A stretch of 8,665 bases of DNA, from NCBI GenBank assembly GCA_946887425.1, contig CAMPKW010000033.1:1-8665 (forward strand), read 5' to 3'. Of this stretch, positions 1 through 7,512 are shown one piece after another. This stretch comes from an uncultured Candidatus Saccharibacteria bacterium. Lineage in GTDB: Bacteria > Patescibacteria > Saccharimonadia > Saccharimonadales > UBA6022. How positions within the stretch are numbered: the first letter of the stretch is position 1; each line of letters begins with the position of its first letter. The translations under genes and the position numbers were made by a program. The notes beneath the pieces were generated by a model. The model saw only the letters and a program-made list of their open reading frames with translations. It had not been told where the DNA came from and made no database searches.

Positions 1-41
1 CTAGATTCTCCAACCTGCTTAAGGTATTCTTAATATAGTTT

Positions 42-48
42 AAGGGGA
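42..48 (+). promoter_or_regulatory. Shine-Dalgarno of the giant membrane protein
   Basis: AAGGGGA ends 8 nt before the ATG at 57 and fixes that start. The sequence upstream (1-41) is AT-rich and has -10-like hexamers (TATTCT at 25-30, TAATAT at 31-36), but no matching -35 is visible before the window edge, so I do not call a promoter. Confidence 0.7.
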
Positions 49-56
49 ATACTACT

Positions 57-2960
57 ATGGCGTGGTTCTGGTTTTTATTGAGTATTATTTTAATTATTAT
101 TCTTGCGGCGCGAAAAAACTCATCGGCTTCGGAAGAGGAGTACGGTCGGGGTTATTGGGATGGCTATCGGGCACTAGGTGATAAGGTCCAGGAGCAGCTA
201 GACAACGATCAAGTTGATCGCCAGGCGCTTCAGTCGGCAGTAGATCGTGGCTACGGCAGCCCGCATGTTCCAGTGGTACAGTCTCAGTCTGACGAAGTGA
301 TAGCACAGGATGAGCAGGCGTTTGGTGACGGTTCTGCTCTGGCTGGCTATAGTGACATGCAGCCGGTTACGATGTATGCAAGTGACGCAGCGGTTCAGTC
401 GGCTGTCGCTGCTGATGCGAGAGTTATCGACAGTAACAGATCGCTTCAAAATCTTAACACTATACTTTATATGGCAAGTTTCCTTCTCGTGGCGGCTGCC
501 TCTGCTTTTATTGCCACTGCAATGCCAAGCGGCGTTCGTCTCGTGGGTCTCATTATTATTGTCGTGTTATTCTATGGAGCCGGTTGGATTCTTTACAAAA
601 CGGTCGCTCGACTTCGACCAGCTGCAACCGCATTCATCGGCACAGGCCTGGCTATTTTGCCATTTATTGGGGTGGCTCTGCATTTGCTCGGTGGCGTTCC
701 TGAAGCGACTGCATGGCTAGCTGTTTCGGTTATCGGGCTGATTGCTTACGTTGCAGCGGCCATTTTATTGCAGAGCCAGGTGATCTCATATGTAACGATG
801 GCATTCGTACTTTCCTTGGTAAGTTCAACTGTCGCTTCTGCCAGCCTGCCGATGATTTGGTACTTCATCGCTCTTATTGGCGTGTCGTTGATTGCAAACA
901 GCATCAGCGTCCTGCGGCCGACGCTACTGCCAGAGGTATTTCGCCGTCCGATTGAATCAACTGGCCAGCTCGTGACACCCCTTGCTTTGGTGGCAAGCTT
1001 GCTAGTAGGCCGTTTGTCGCTTGATGAGTATGAGATTATTTTTGGCGTCGCTACGGCTCACTACCTTGTTGTCTGGCTGCAGCAAAAGACGATCTTATAT
1101 GAATCTGTCGCTCGAGGCCTGGCCTCTCTGACACTACTTATTCTCGCGTGGGATGTGTCGGCTGGAAACCTCTTGCATTTTGGTGTGTGGTGGCTGGTGA
1201 TCATGGTGCTCAATGCAGTCTATAGTTTGATGCGCGTACGTCTGGATGATGCGAGTAGTCGCACAACTGAAAATAGCTGGCTTGCAACTGCCGCCACGCT
1301 CATTTTATTTGGTATTGTGTACTGGTTGACGAGTGAGCATGCGGCTTTATGGACAACGATTAGCCTTGTCGTGGTCGGGATGATTAGCACGGCAAGCCTG
1401 CTGCGTCTACGTGACACCTCATGGGGATATGTGGGCCTGATAATGTCTGCAATTTTGCCATTTGTGATTGGTCGGTGGCTTATTGAGCCGGCGTTGTCGT
1501 GGTCAGTGTTAGTTGGGTGTTTTGTACTTATGGGAGCAGCGGCATTGGCACTCTACCGATACATGACCGAGAGTCGATCGGTGGCCGTAGTGGCATTGTT
1601 CATGATGGCGACGCTGACATATATCGGCTTAACTATATTGTCGGGCATATTTTCTGGTGATGCAATTGTAGCAGGATGGGCATTGGCACTTGCATCGCTC
1701 ACCCTGATCGGCCTTTCATACAGCGGTCGCTATGTTTGGGCGGAGGTAAGCGCTGCAATCCTTTCCATTGGTGTGGTGGGGTTGTGGATTGGTGAGAGTT
1801 CGATTGAAAGACAGTGGCTCCTGACGGCAGTCATAGTAGTGTCAACCGGGTTGCTCGTCGCAGGGAGCTTCGCACATCATCTTCGAGGCGAAGTGGACCG
1901 CCGGAACTACCTTGTGATTATTGGGATGAGTGTCGTGGCAGGACTTGTCTTTAATTTCCAGAATGTGGGCGGTGTCGTCGCCCATACGAGTCTGCTGCTT
2001 CTCGTGGCCGCGGCACTTTTATCGTATGGGCTGCGCATGGCAACTCGCCAAAAGTCGCCAAGTCTTCAGACGATGTTCACGTTTGGGTATCTAGGCTACG
2101 CGCTTCTGGCTTGGGTCATTAGCCTATCACTTACGAGTGGTTGGCAGGTGCTTGTATATGCCGTGGCGGCATTACTGCTATGGCTCGGGTCATACGTTGA
2201 GAAAATGCCTCTGCTAGTGCTGCCTGGTAATGCTGCGCTTATCGTCGCAACAATAGTAGGCTGGCGCTGGCTTGAGTTTGACGGCGAGTGGGCGGTATTT
2301 GGAGTTGCATGGATCGCAGCTGCGGTATTCTATGGCGCCTACTGGCTTATGGTTGAGCGTCGTGATATTTGGCGTCAATGGGCTTGCATCGGGTCATTCT
2401 GGACAGTGCTCGGTGTAGCGATTTTGATGCAATTCTTTAGTTTTGATGACGTACAAAGCATTGCCGCTGCTGCAACATTGGTCGTCGGGGCCGGTACGCT
2501 AGGTATCCATGGGTACTTATTTGAACGCCGCGGTCTTGTTGAGGCGAGCGCCTACATCGCCACATTTGGCCTGCAGCGTCTTGTTGGCTTGGCAATTCCA
2601 GAAGTTGATATGGTCTTCTATGCTCATTGGTGGGCATTGACGCTCGGACTTGTCGCATGGTGGCGCGGTGTCGGGCACCGAGTCGTCCGCTTAACGGTCG
2701 CCATGTCGCTCATCACCGCCAGCACGGGACTACTCGCTCTTACGGGTGACAGCTTGTATCAGCTACTCTTCTTGGCGGAACATCTTGCGCTGCTTGTTGT
2801 GGGTGCCCTCCTCCAGAAGCGATGGGCAGTTTGGTGGGGGATTATCGCTGCCGTACTTGCAATTTTGTATTTCCTACGAGAGTATACCTTCTTGTGGCTT
2901 GGCTTCTTGGGATTGTTCCTGATTGGTATTGTTATTTGGCGATTGATGCGTAAGGCTTAG
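57..2960 (+). CDS. Giant polytopic membrane protein of unknown function (967 aa)
   Basis: The protein begins with one hydrophobic helix (residues about 2-18). A hydrophilic, acidic, Gln/Ser/Ala-rich stretch follows (about 20-130), including a Gly/Tyr/Trp-rich GRGYWDGYR segment near residue 30. From about 135 to 963 the chain is almost continuously hydrophobic, with my estimate of 25-28 membrane helices separated by very short loops, often Arg- or Trp-flanked. The C-terminus is short and basic (WRLMRKA). No catalytic motif, ATP-binding site or transporter signature is visible. The architecture (N-terminal anchor, soluble linker, long array of helices) resembles DUF2339/DUF2157-type predicted membrane proteins, but I cannot confirm membership. 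The ATG is preceded by AAGGGGA (42-48), a good Shine-Dalgarno at about 8 nt, which supports this start. The gene converges on the minus-strand gene downstream. Coding is certain from length and hydrophobic periodicity; function is unknown. Confidence 0.9.
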   Translation: MAWFWFLLSIILIIILAARKNSSASEEEYGRGYWDGYRALGDKVQEQLDNDQVDRQALQSAVDRGYGSPHVPVVQSQSDEVIAQDEQAFGDGSALAGYSDMQPVTMYASDAAVQSAVAADARVIDSNRSLQNLNTILYMASFLLVAAASAFIATAMPSGVRLVGLIIIVVLFYGAGWILYKTVARLRPAATAFIGTGLAILPFIGVALHLLGGVPEATAWLAVSVIGLIAYVAAAILLQSQVISYVTMAFVLSLVSSTVASASLPMIWYFIALIGVSLIANSISVLRPTLLPEVFRRPIESTGQLVTPLALVASLLVGRLSLDEYEIIFGVATAHYLVVWLQQKTILYESVARGLASLTLLILAWDVSAGNLLHFGVWWLVIMVLNAVYSLMRVRLDDASSRTTENSWLATAATLILFGIVYWLTSEHAALWTTISLVVVGMISTASLLRLRDTSWGYVGLIMSAILPFVIGRWLIEPALSWSVLVGCFVLMGAAALALYRYMTESRSVAVVALFMMATLTYIGLTILSGIFSGDAIVAGWALALASLTLIGLSYSGRYVWAEVSAAILSIGVVGLWIGESSIERQWLLTAVIVVSTGLLVAGSFAHHLRGEVDRRNYLVIIGMSVVAGLVFNFQNVGGVVAHTSLLLLVAAALLSYGLRMATRQKSPSLQTMFTFGYLGYALLAWVISLSLTSGWQVLVYAVAALLLWLGSYVEKMPLLVLPGNAALIVATIVGWRWLEFDGEWAVFGVAWIAAAVFYGAYWLMVERRDIWRQWACIGSFWTVLGVAILMQFFSFDDVQSIAAAATLVVGAGTLGIHGYLFERRGLVEASAYIATFGLQRLVGLAIPEVDMVFYAHWWALTLGLVAWWRGVGHRVVRLTVAMSLITASTGLLALTGDSLYQLLFLAEHLALLVVGALLQKRWAVWWGIIAAVLAILYFLREYTFLWLGFLGLFLIGIVIWRLMRKA

Positions 2961-3041
2961 TCATAGAGTAAGACTACAAGGGGTGATTGGATTTTAAGAA
3001 TGCATCGGCCCGTCAAAAAGATACCTTTGCCCCAGTAGATT

Positions 3042-3983
3042 CTATACGGCAATTTTATGAGGACTGTACGGAGAATTACTCATAATCAAAAGTACGTTTC
3101 GATGCTCTGACTTTTCAAACTTCTGTCGTTCGGGTCTAATATTTTTATTATGCTTATCAACAATGAACATGCCTTCGTGGCTTATTGACCGTTTGCATTC
3201 AGCATAAATAGCTTCGGCAAGAGCTGATTCGTAATTACATATTCGAGCTGCGACGAGAAACTCCAGCTTATTATCTAGAGTAATCAAATCAAACTTTTCA
3301 CGTATGACATCCTCTGCTTTCTCAATCATCTTGAGGTATGTGGATCGATGCGTTACTGGCAACGGGTCAACGTAAAAGTTAGTTTCAGCAATGATGCAGT
3401 GTGTGTACAGATACAGGAGAAGCTGAACCTCTTCAGTAATATTCGTGTCATATGTGAGTCCAATGGTATAGATTTGCTCAATGTCAAATGATGGGCGCGT
3501 ATCATTTAGCACGATATCTGTGAGATAGCAGAAGTTTATGGCAAATGTCGAAAGATATTTGACGGCCTCTTTGTCATTGATAATAGTGTCTTTTAGCGTA
3601 TTAATCTTCTCTTTGGGATATAAAGCGAATAAATCGTTTCTAATGTCGATGTTGTATATGTATTTAAGATGTCTAACTCGAAATATTGCCAATTCAAGAC
3701 CATAAAGATCAGGGTATTTTTCAAAAAATGGCAGGCGTAATTCATGTGCATTTCGGCGGCCACTCTGCTCTTTATTGAGCAGTTTTCCAATTGTACTGAT
3801 CTGTTCCGAACTAGTCTCGGCTTTTAGTAGGTAGGACTGAGTGCGACGTAATATGTCGTATGCCCGAGGGTCGCCATTCCATGCGGAAAGTCGCGAGGCA
3901 AAGTGAAATTGCTTCGAAGTCTCAAGCTTCTCAAGATGCTCATAGTAATACTCGCGAATGTCATCTATAAATGATAAGCTCAT
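3042..3983 (-). CDS. Hypothetical, mostly helical cytoplasmic protein (313 aa)
   Basis: I do not recognise this protein. It has no signal peptide or membrane segment, is rich in Tyr, Ile, Leu, Lys and Glu, and reads as mostly alpha-helical. Its N-terminus is charged (MSLSFIDDIREYYYEHLEKL). The C-terminal third has conserved-looking blocks: an NYESALAEAIYAECKR helix (250-265), HEGMFIVDKHNK (269-280) and SEHRNVLLIMSNSP (292-305). Their density of His, Asp, Glu, Arg and Asn could form an active or binding site, but this is inference. No nuclease, kinase or DNA-binding motif is evident. Two sampled 60-base lines are about 38-40% GC, lower than sampled lines of the membrane gene (47-60%), so it may be a recent or fast-evolving gene. 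It is convergent with the membrane gene and divergent from the ATP-grasp operon. No Shine-Dalgarno precedes the ATG; a TATACT box sits 6 nt upstream, suggesting leaderless translation. Confidence 0.82.
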   Translation of the reverse strand: MSLSFIDDIREYYYEHLEKLETSKQFHFASRLSAWNGDPRAYDILRRTQSYLLKAETSSEQISTIGKLLNKEQSGRRNAHELRLPFFEKYPDLYGLELAIFRVRHLKYIYNIDIRNDLFALYPKEKINTLKDTIINDKEAVKYLSTFAINFCYLTDIVLNDTRPSFDIEQIYTIGLTYDTNITEEVQLLLYLYTHCIIAETNFYVDPLPVTHRSTYLKMIEKAEDVIREKFDLITLDNKLEFLVAARICNYESALAEAIYAECKRSISHEGMFIVDKHNKNIRPERQKFEKSEHRNVLLIMSNSPYSPHKIAV

Positions 3984-3989
3984 TACTAT

Positions 3990-3995
3990 AGTATA
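3990..3995 (-). promoter_or_regulatory. -10 box of a probable leaderless promoter
   Basis: Read on the minus strand, TATACT is followed by six bases (ATAGTA) and then the ATG at 3983. Initiation about 7 nt downstream of a -10 box would put the transcript start on or next to the A of the ATG. There is no -35 match 16-18 bp further upstream. The spacer between box and start lies in a perfect 10-bp palindrome, TACTATAGTA (3984-3993). Confidence 0.5.
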
Positions 3996-4029
3996 CAGAA
4001 TAACCGGCCGTTACATAGATGGGTCGCTA

Positions 4030-4058
4030 TTGAATATAATATATTATTATGTTATAAT
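4030..4058 (+). promoter_or_regulatory. Strong sigma70-type promoter of the ATP-grasp operon
   Basis: The -35 box TTGAAT (4030-4035) and a consensus -10 box TATAAT (4053-4058) are separated by exactly 17 bp of almost pure A/T. A transcript would start near 4065 and have a leader of about 54 nt before the first gene. A second TATAAT (4035-4040) overlaps the -35 box but lacks a -35 of its own. The region also serves the divergent gene, so both transcription units could share regulation. Confidence 0.75.
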
Positions 4059-4097
4059 AAAAATAATAAACAGTTAATTGTCCGTAAATGACCAGCA

Positions 4098-4106
4098 AGA
4101 AGGTGG
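4098..4106 (+). promoter_or_regulatory. Ribosome binding site of the first ATP-grasp gene
   Basis: AGAAGGTGG lies 12 nt before the ATG at 4119, slightly farther than usual. It is the only Shine-Dalgarno-like sequence close to the start and no other in-frame start lies near it. A short overlapping reading frame (4088-4132) runs through this site in a different frame. Confidence 0.55.
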
Positions 4107-4118
4107 AAAAAATATTGT

Positions 4119-5096
4119 ATGAAAACTATTGATATTTTGCGATCAGCGCTCGGTGAATATGGGTATACATTTACGACATATCGCTTGGGGCGGGATCAAA
4201 AATCATTCACAAAGGTGCACAATCCCGAGGCGGGTGCTGCCTTAACTTTCAGTACTGACAGTCCACTGTATCCATTCTCCACCGCTTCATCTCGTCTGAT
4301 TTGCAACAACAAGGCTATGGCGTATGAATTCGCTGATTTGCACGGCGTAAATACACCGCAGTCCGTATACGTGTACGCAAAAGATAGTATGGATGCGGCA
4401 TTAAACCTCTTAGAGACTAGGGGTCGTGTGATCGTCAAGCCTGGAAGTTCTTCATTGTCGAATGGTCTAACCCTCGACGTTACTGATAGTGCCAGTCTTG
4501 TCGCTGCTATCACCAAGGCATTTCAATTTTCAGATAGTGTCATTGTTCAGGAACAGATTATTGGCGATGAGATACGGTTTGTTGTCGTGGATGGAGCGAC
4601 GCGGGCTGCGATTTTGCGTCAGACACCGCGCATTGTTGGAGATGGCGTATCAACCGTCGCCGAGCTAATAGAGTTGGAAAATAACGAACGCGAAAAAATT
4701 ACAGATACTATGGTTGCCTATCCAGCTATCGATGGCGTGAGTGCGGGCGTTAACGCGTCGGCTGTGCCAGAAAATGGCCAGGTACTAGAGCTCGGACGCG
4801 GAACGATGATTAAAGACGGAGCGTCAATGTATGATGTATTCGCGCACGTTGATCGGTCGTATATTGAGCATGTGGATCGATTGGCTTCAGCTCTCGGTAA
4901 AGGTTTTGTTGTTGTGGATATGATGGTGAAGGATTATAAACAGCCAGCATTACAAGACAATTATGCATTTATTGAGTTTAATTCGACGCCAGCACTGCAA
5001 TTATTTTATAGCTGTAGAGATGGTCAGCACTTTAAGGTTGCAGAAGATTATCTCGCGCCCATGATTAACAAAGTTATTCGAGGAAATTATCTATGA
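4119..5096 (+). CDS. Divergent cyanophycin-synthetase-like ATP-grasp protein (325 aa)
   Basis: This is a stand-alone ATP-grasp domain related to the ligase half of CphA and to the GshAB-type glutathione synthetase domain. ATP-grasp enzymes join a carboxylate to an amine through an acyl-phosphate. Visible elements are a pre-ATP-grasp segment (1-60), the NNKAMAYEFADLHGVNTP helix (63-80), the ATP-binding lysine in VIVKP (K107), the QEQIIGDEIRFVVVDG strand pair (144-159), the VGDGVSTVAELIELEN signature (173-188), D267 in VVVDMM, and the metal-binding E286-x-N288 in FIEFNSTP. It aligns along its length with the N-terminal part of the next gene, so the two are paralogues. Several sites have drifted. 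The NHGxG loop after the lysine is SSLSNG, the SNLSxGG motif is RGTMIKDG (227-234), and PGxRMH after the metal site is PALQLFY. It may therefore have altered specificity, or be weakly active or regulatory. It lacks the Mur-ligase half of CphA. Its TGA overlaps the next ATG as ATGA, indicating translational coupling. Confidence 0.88.
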   Translation: MKTIDILRSALGEYGYTFTTYRLGRDQKSFTKVHNPEAGAALTFSTDSPLYPFSTASSRLICNNKAMAYEFADLHGVNTPQSVYVYAKDSMDAALNLLETRGRVIVKPGSSSLSNGLTLDVTDSASLVAAITKAFQFSDSVIVQEQIIGDEIRFVVVDGATRAAILRQTPRIVGDGVSTVAELIELENNEREKITDTMVAYPAIDGVSAGVNASAVPENGQVLELGRGTMIKDGASMYDVFAHVDRSYIEHVDRLASALGKGFVVVDMMVKDYKQPALQDNYAFIEFNSTPALQLFYSCRDGQHFKVAEDYLAPMINKVIRGNYL

Positions 5097-6577
5097 TTAC
5101 AATTCGCACCAAAGAAGAGATGATGCCGTATAAGATTTCAACGCGCTTGCTTATGAATGAGGCGCTTGAGGCTGGGTATGAACTAACCTATTTTCCAAGT
5201 TCACCGTCGACACAGAGCGGTATTACGAGGGGCGTTAAAGATAATAAGGAGCTATTCTTCAAAAGCACGGCAACTGCCCTCGTTCCGGCATATGGGGTGC
5301 ATGCAGCAGAAAACAAAGCACTGACGTATTCGCTATTAAGTATGAATGGGGTGTCGACCCCTGCAACAGTGGTTCTGGGCAGCGAGGATGAGATCTCGGC
5401 TGCTTATGACATGCTAGATCGTCACCAGCGGTTGGTTGTGAAGCCAGTCGATACGAATCATGGCGATGGAATTACCGTCAACGTTACGACGAAAACTGGG
5501 CTCGAGGAGGCTGTCGCCTATGCAAAGGAAGCCGGAGGAAAAGAGCCTGATGTGATTATTCAGCAGCAGGTAGACGGTGATGAGTATCGATTTCTAGTGG
5601 TTGATGGACGGGTCTTGGCCGTCGCCAGCAGGCGTCCGCCGTTTGTCATCGGAGATGGTGTACTAACCGTACAGCAGCTTCTTGTTGAAAAGAATAAAGA
5701 TCCGCGACGAAGTAGCGGTCACGCAAGCGAGTTGACGTTTATTAGTATCGAGGATGTGCTGCGCCTGAAGGGTCAGCAGTTTTTGGAGCAAATTCCCAAA
5801 CAGAACGAAGTTGTGCAGGTATTAGACACCTCGAACTTAAGCAAGGGTGGTGAAGCAATTGATGTGACAGATATCGCATCGTCTCGACTAAAAAAGCTTG
5901 CCGAAGACGCCGCACGGCACTGTTTCTTGGGTATTGCGGGTGTGGATATTATCACATCCGATATTACCGCGAACACTCGCAAAAACAGTTACGTTATTGA
6001 GGTGAATCTTACTCCTGGGATACGTATGCATCAATTCCCGGGTGAAGGAACGCCTCGTAATGTGGCAAAAGAAATTTTCAAGGCTATTGAAAAAACTGCC
6101 CGCCCGATTGGCAAAGCACTTGTTCATATCGGCAGGTCGGAAGAAGTCATACTGCCGGAGTTGTTAAATCGTGAAATTCCTGCAAGAATCGATACTGGCG
6201 CAACCGTCACATCACTGTGGGCCTCAAAGATTACAGAAACGGCAGAAGGCTTGTCATTTGTTCTGTTTGATGAAAAGAGCCCATATTACACCGGGGAGGT
6301 GGTGAATGTAACCGACTACGGTAAGCGGGTTGTATCAAGTTCGATGGGACAGATAGAAGTGCGATACAAAATTAAAACGCCAATAACACTACACGGGCGC
6401 ACGGTGCGTGCTACAGTGACGCTTGCTGATCGATCGACCCAGATATATCCTATTCTCGTCGGCAGAAACGTATTGAAAAATAAGTTTATTGTTGACGTTG
6501 CACGGGGTACAATACCGACTGATCTTGAGCGCATAAAGCGACGCGAATTAAATGACGCACTAGGGGGTGAGAACTAA
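5093..6577 (+). CDS. ATP-grasp ligase fused to a RimB-type retropepsin-like protease domain (494 aa)
   Basis: Residues about 1-335 form a CphA/GshAB-like ATP-grasp ligase with intact motifs: AAENKALTYSLLSMNGVSTP (71-90), VVKPVDTNHGDGITVNV with K117, DGDEYRFLVVDG (161-172), FVIGDGVLTVQQLL (184-197), NKDPRR (201-206), SNLSKGGEAIDVTD (247-260), AGVDII (282-287) and the metal site E303-x-N305 followed by PGIRMH. Residues about 341-472 are a PF05618 domain ('ATP-dependent zinc protease', RimB-like, retropepsin fold): PARIDTGATVTSLWA with the catalytic-type D367-T368-G369, RVVSSS (412-417), and the LADRSTQIYPILVGR signature (444-458). Retropepsin-like domains with one DTG normally act as dimers, so this protein is probably at least a dimer. 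Ligase and peptidase in one chain suggest it both makes and cuts an amino-acid or peptide linkage. No Mur-ligase domain is present, so it is not a cyanophycin synthetase. The start is supported by the ATGA overlap and a Shine-Dalgarno, AGGA (5081-5084). Substrate unknown. Confidence 0.92.
   Translation: MITIRTKEEMMPYKISTRLLMNEALEAGYELTYFPSSPSTQSGITRGVKDNKELFFKSTATALVPAYGVHAAENKALTYSLLSMNGVSTPATVVLGSEDEISAAYDMLDRHQRLVVKPVDTNHGDGITVNVTTKTGLEEAVAYAKEAGGKEPDVIIQQQVDGDEYRFLVVDGRVLAVASRRPPFVIGDGVLTVQQLLVEKNKDPRRSSGHASELTFISIEDVLRLKGQQFLEQIPKQNEVVQVLDTSNLSKGGEAIDVTDIASSRLKKLAEDAARHCFLGIAGVDIITSDITANTRKNSYVIEVNLTPGIRMHQFPGEGTPRNVAKEIFKAIEKTARPIGKALVHIGRSEEVILPELLNREIPARIDTGATVTSLWASKITETAEGLSFVLFDEKSPYYTGEVVNVTDYGKRVVSSSMGQIEVRYKIKTPITLHGRTVRATVTLADRSTQIYPILVGRNVLKNKFIVDVARGTIPTDLERIKRRELNDALGGEN
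6563..6570 (+). promoter_or_regulatory. Shine-Dalgarno of rimK inside the end of the upstream gene
   Basis: GGGGGTGA lies 10 nt before the ATG at 6581, within the last codons of the fusion gene. Only 3 nt separate the upstream TAA from this ATG, so termination and re-initiation are likely coupled. Confidence 0.6.
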
Positions 6578-6580
6578 TAT

Positions 6581-7492
6581 ATGAGAATTGCAATTTTATC
6601 GAATGGTACAGGAAACTACTCCACAAAGCGCCTTAAAGAGGTGGCTATTGCTCGTGGCCATGAAGTTAAGGTGATCAAGTACCGTGATTGTTATGCATCA
6701 ATTGAGCAAAATAATCCTACTGTAAGCTACAAAGGCGTTGACTTGGGGCAATTTGACGCGATTATTCCGCGAATCGCAGCCAATATGACACGTTATGGTA
6801 CGGCGATTGTGCGTCAATTAGAAATGCAGGGGCTGTATAGTGTTTCGAGTTCGATTGCTATAAATCGCTCACGTGATAAGTTGAGGAGTATGCAGCTGCT
6901 GGCGAAAGCAGGGGTTGGTATTCCTAACACAGTCGTTTCTCGCAACTCTGCGGATATCGACAATCTTATAGATAAGCTGGGTGGAACGCCGGTTATCATT
7001 AAGCTTGCTCGTGGTACGCATGGTAATGGCGTGGTCCTGGCAGAAAGCAAGAAGGCGGCCAAATCGGTACTTCAAGCCTTCTACCTGACAAACGAAGACG
7101 GTACGAATATCTTAATTCAGGAATTCGTCAAAGAATCTGCCGGTACTGACATCCGTGCATTTGTTGTCGGGAGTCGTGTTGTTGCAAGTATGAAGCGTCA
7201 GAGTCTTGATGATGATTTCCGTTCCAACCTCCACAAGGGTGGCGAGGGAGCAATCATTAAGTTGACCGAAGAAGAACGTAAGATGGCGGTGAAAGCCGCA
7301 CGGGCTATGGGACTCAACGTCGCCGGTGTCGACATGATGCGCAGCGAACGAGGACCACTTATCCTAGAGGTAAATGCAAGTCCTGGTTTTGGGATCGAAA
7401 AGGTAACTGGTCGCGACGTCGCAACGCCAATCATTGAGTACGTTGAGCTAAACGCGAAGCGTCGCAACAAAAAAGACAAAGTTGGCGCTTAG
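6581..7492 (+). CDS. rimK: RimK-family alpha-L-glutamate ligase (303 aa)
   Basis: The protein matches E. coli RimK from end to end, by comparison from memory: MRIAILSNGTGNYSTKRLKE at the N-terminus, HFDAxIPRI-type QFDAIIPRIAANMTRYGTA (57-75), SRDKLRSMQLLAKAG (97-111), the ATP lysine K141 in IIKLARGTHGNGVVLAE, IQEFVKESAGTDIRAFVVG (179-197), the FRSNLHKGG loop (213-221) and AGVDMM (248-253). The metal-binding E263-x-N265 sits in EVNASPGFGIEK. In E. coli RimK adds glutamates to the C-terminus of ribosomal protein S6 and can make poly-alpha-glutamate using ATP. All catalytic motifs are intact and length is normal for the family; the C-terminus is short and basic (NAKRRNKKDK). It is the last gene of the ATP-grasp operon, and its neighbour carries a RimB-type peptidase domain, the family often found beside rimK. 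The ligase call is firm; the S6 target in this organism is inference. Confidence 0.95.
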   Translation: MRIAILSNGTGNYSTKRLKEVAIARGHEVKVIKYRDCYASIEQNNPTVSYKGVDLGQFDAIIPRIAANMTRYGTAIVRQLEMQGLYSVSSSIAINRSRDKLRSMQLLAKAGVGIPNTVVSRNSADIDNLIDKLGGTPVIIKLARGTHGNGVVLAESKKAAKSVLQAFYLTNEDGTNILIQEFVKESAGTDIRAFVVGSRVVASMKRQSLDDDFRSNLHKGGEGAIIKLTEEERKMAVKAARAMGLNVAGVDMMRSERGPLILEVNASPGFGIEKVTGRDVATPIIEYVELNAKRRNKKDKVGA

Positions 7493-7512
7493 CGACTTTT
7501 GCATAGCTAAAC

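Noticed and set aside
2974..3038. Inverted repeat CTAC-aa-GGGG / CCCC-a-GTAG between the convergent genes, a possible bidirectional terminator
   Set aside because: The stem is interrupted, the loop is about 46 nt and no T-tract follows on either strand, so it is not a convincing terminator.
4119..6577. Cyanophycin synthetase (cphA) split into two genes
   Set aside because: Both genes contain only the ATP-grasp part and are paralogues of each other. The Mur-ligase half is absent, and the second gene ends in a protease domain instead.
7484..7500. Possible terminator between rimK and the DUF192 gene (GGCGC-TTA-GCG followed by TTTT)
   Set aside because: Only three consecutive base pairs form around the loop and the T run is short.
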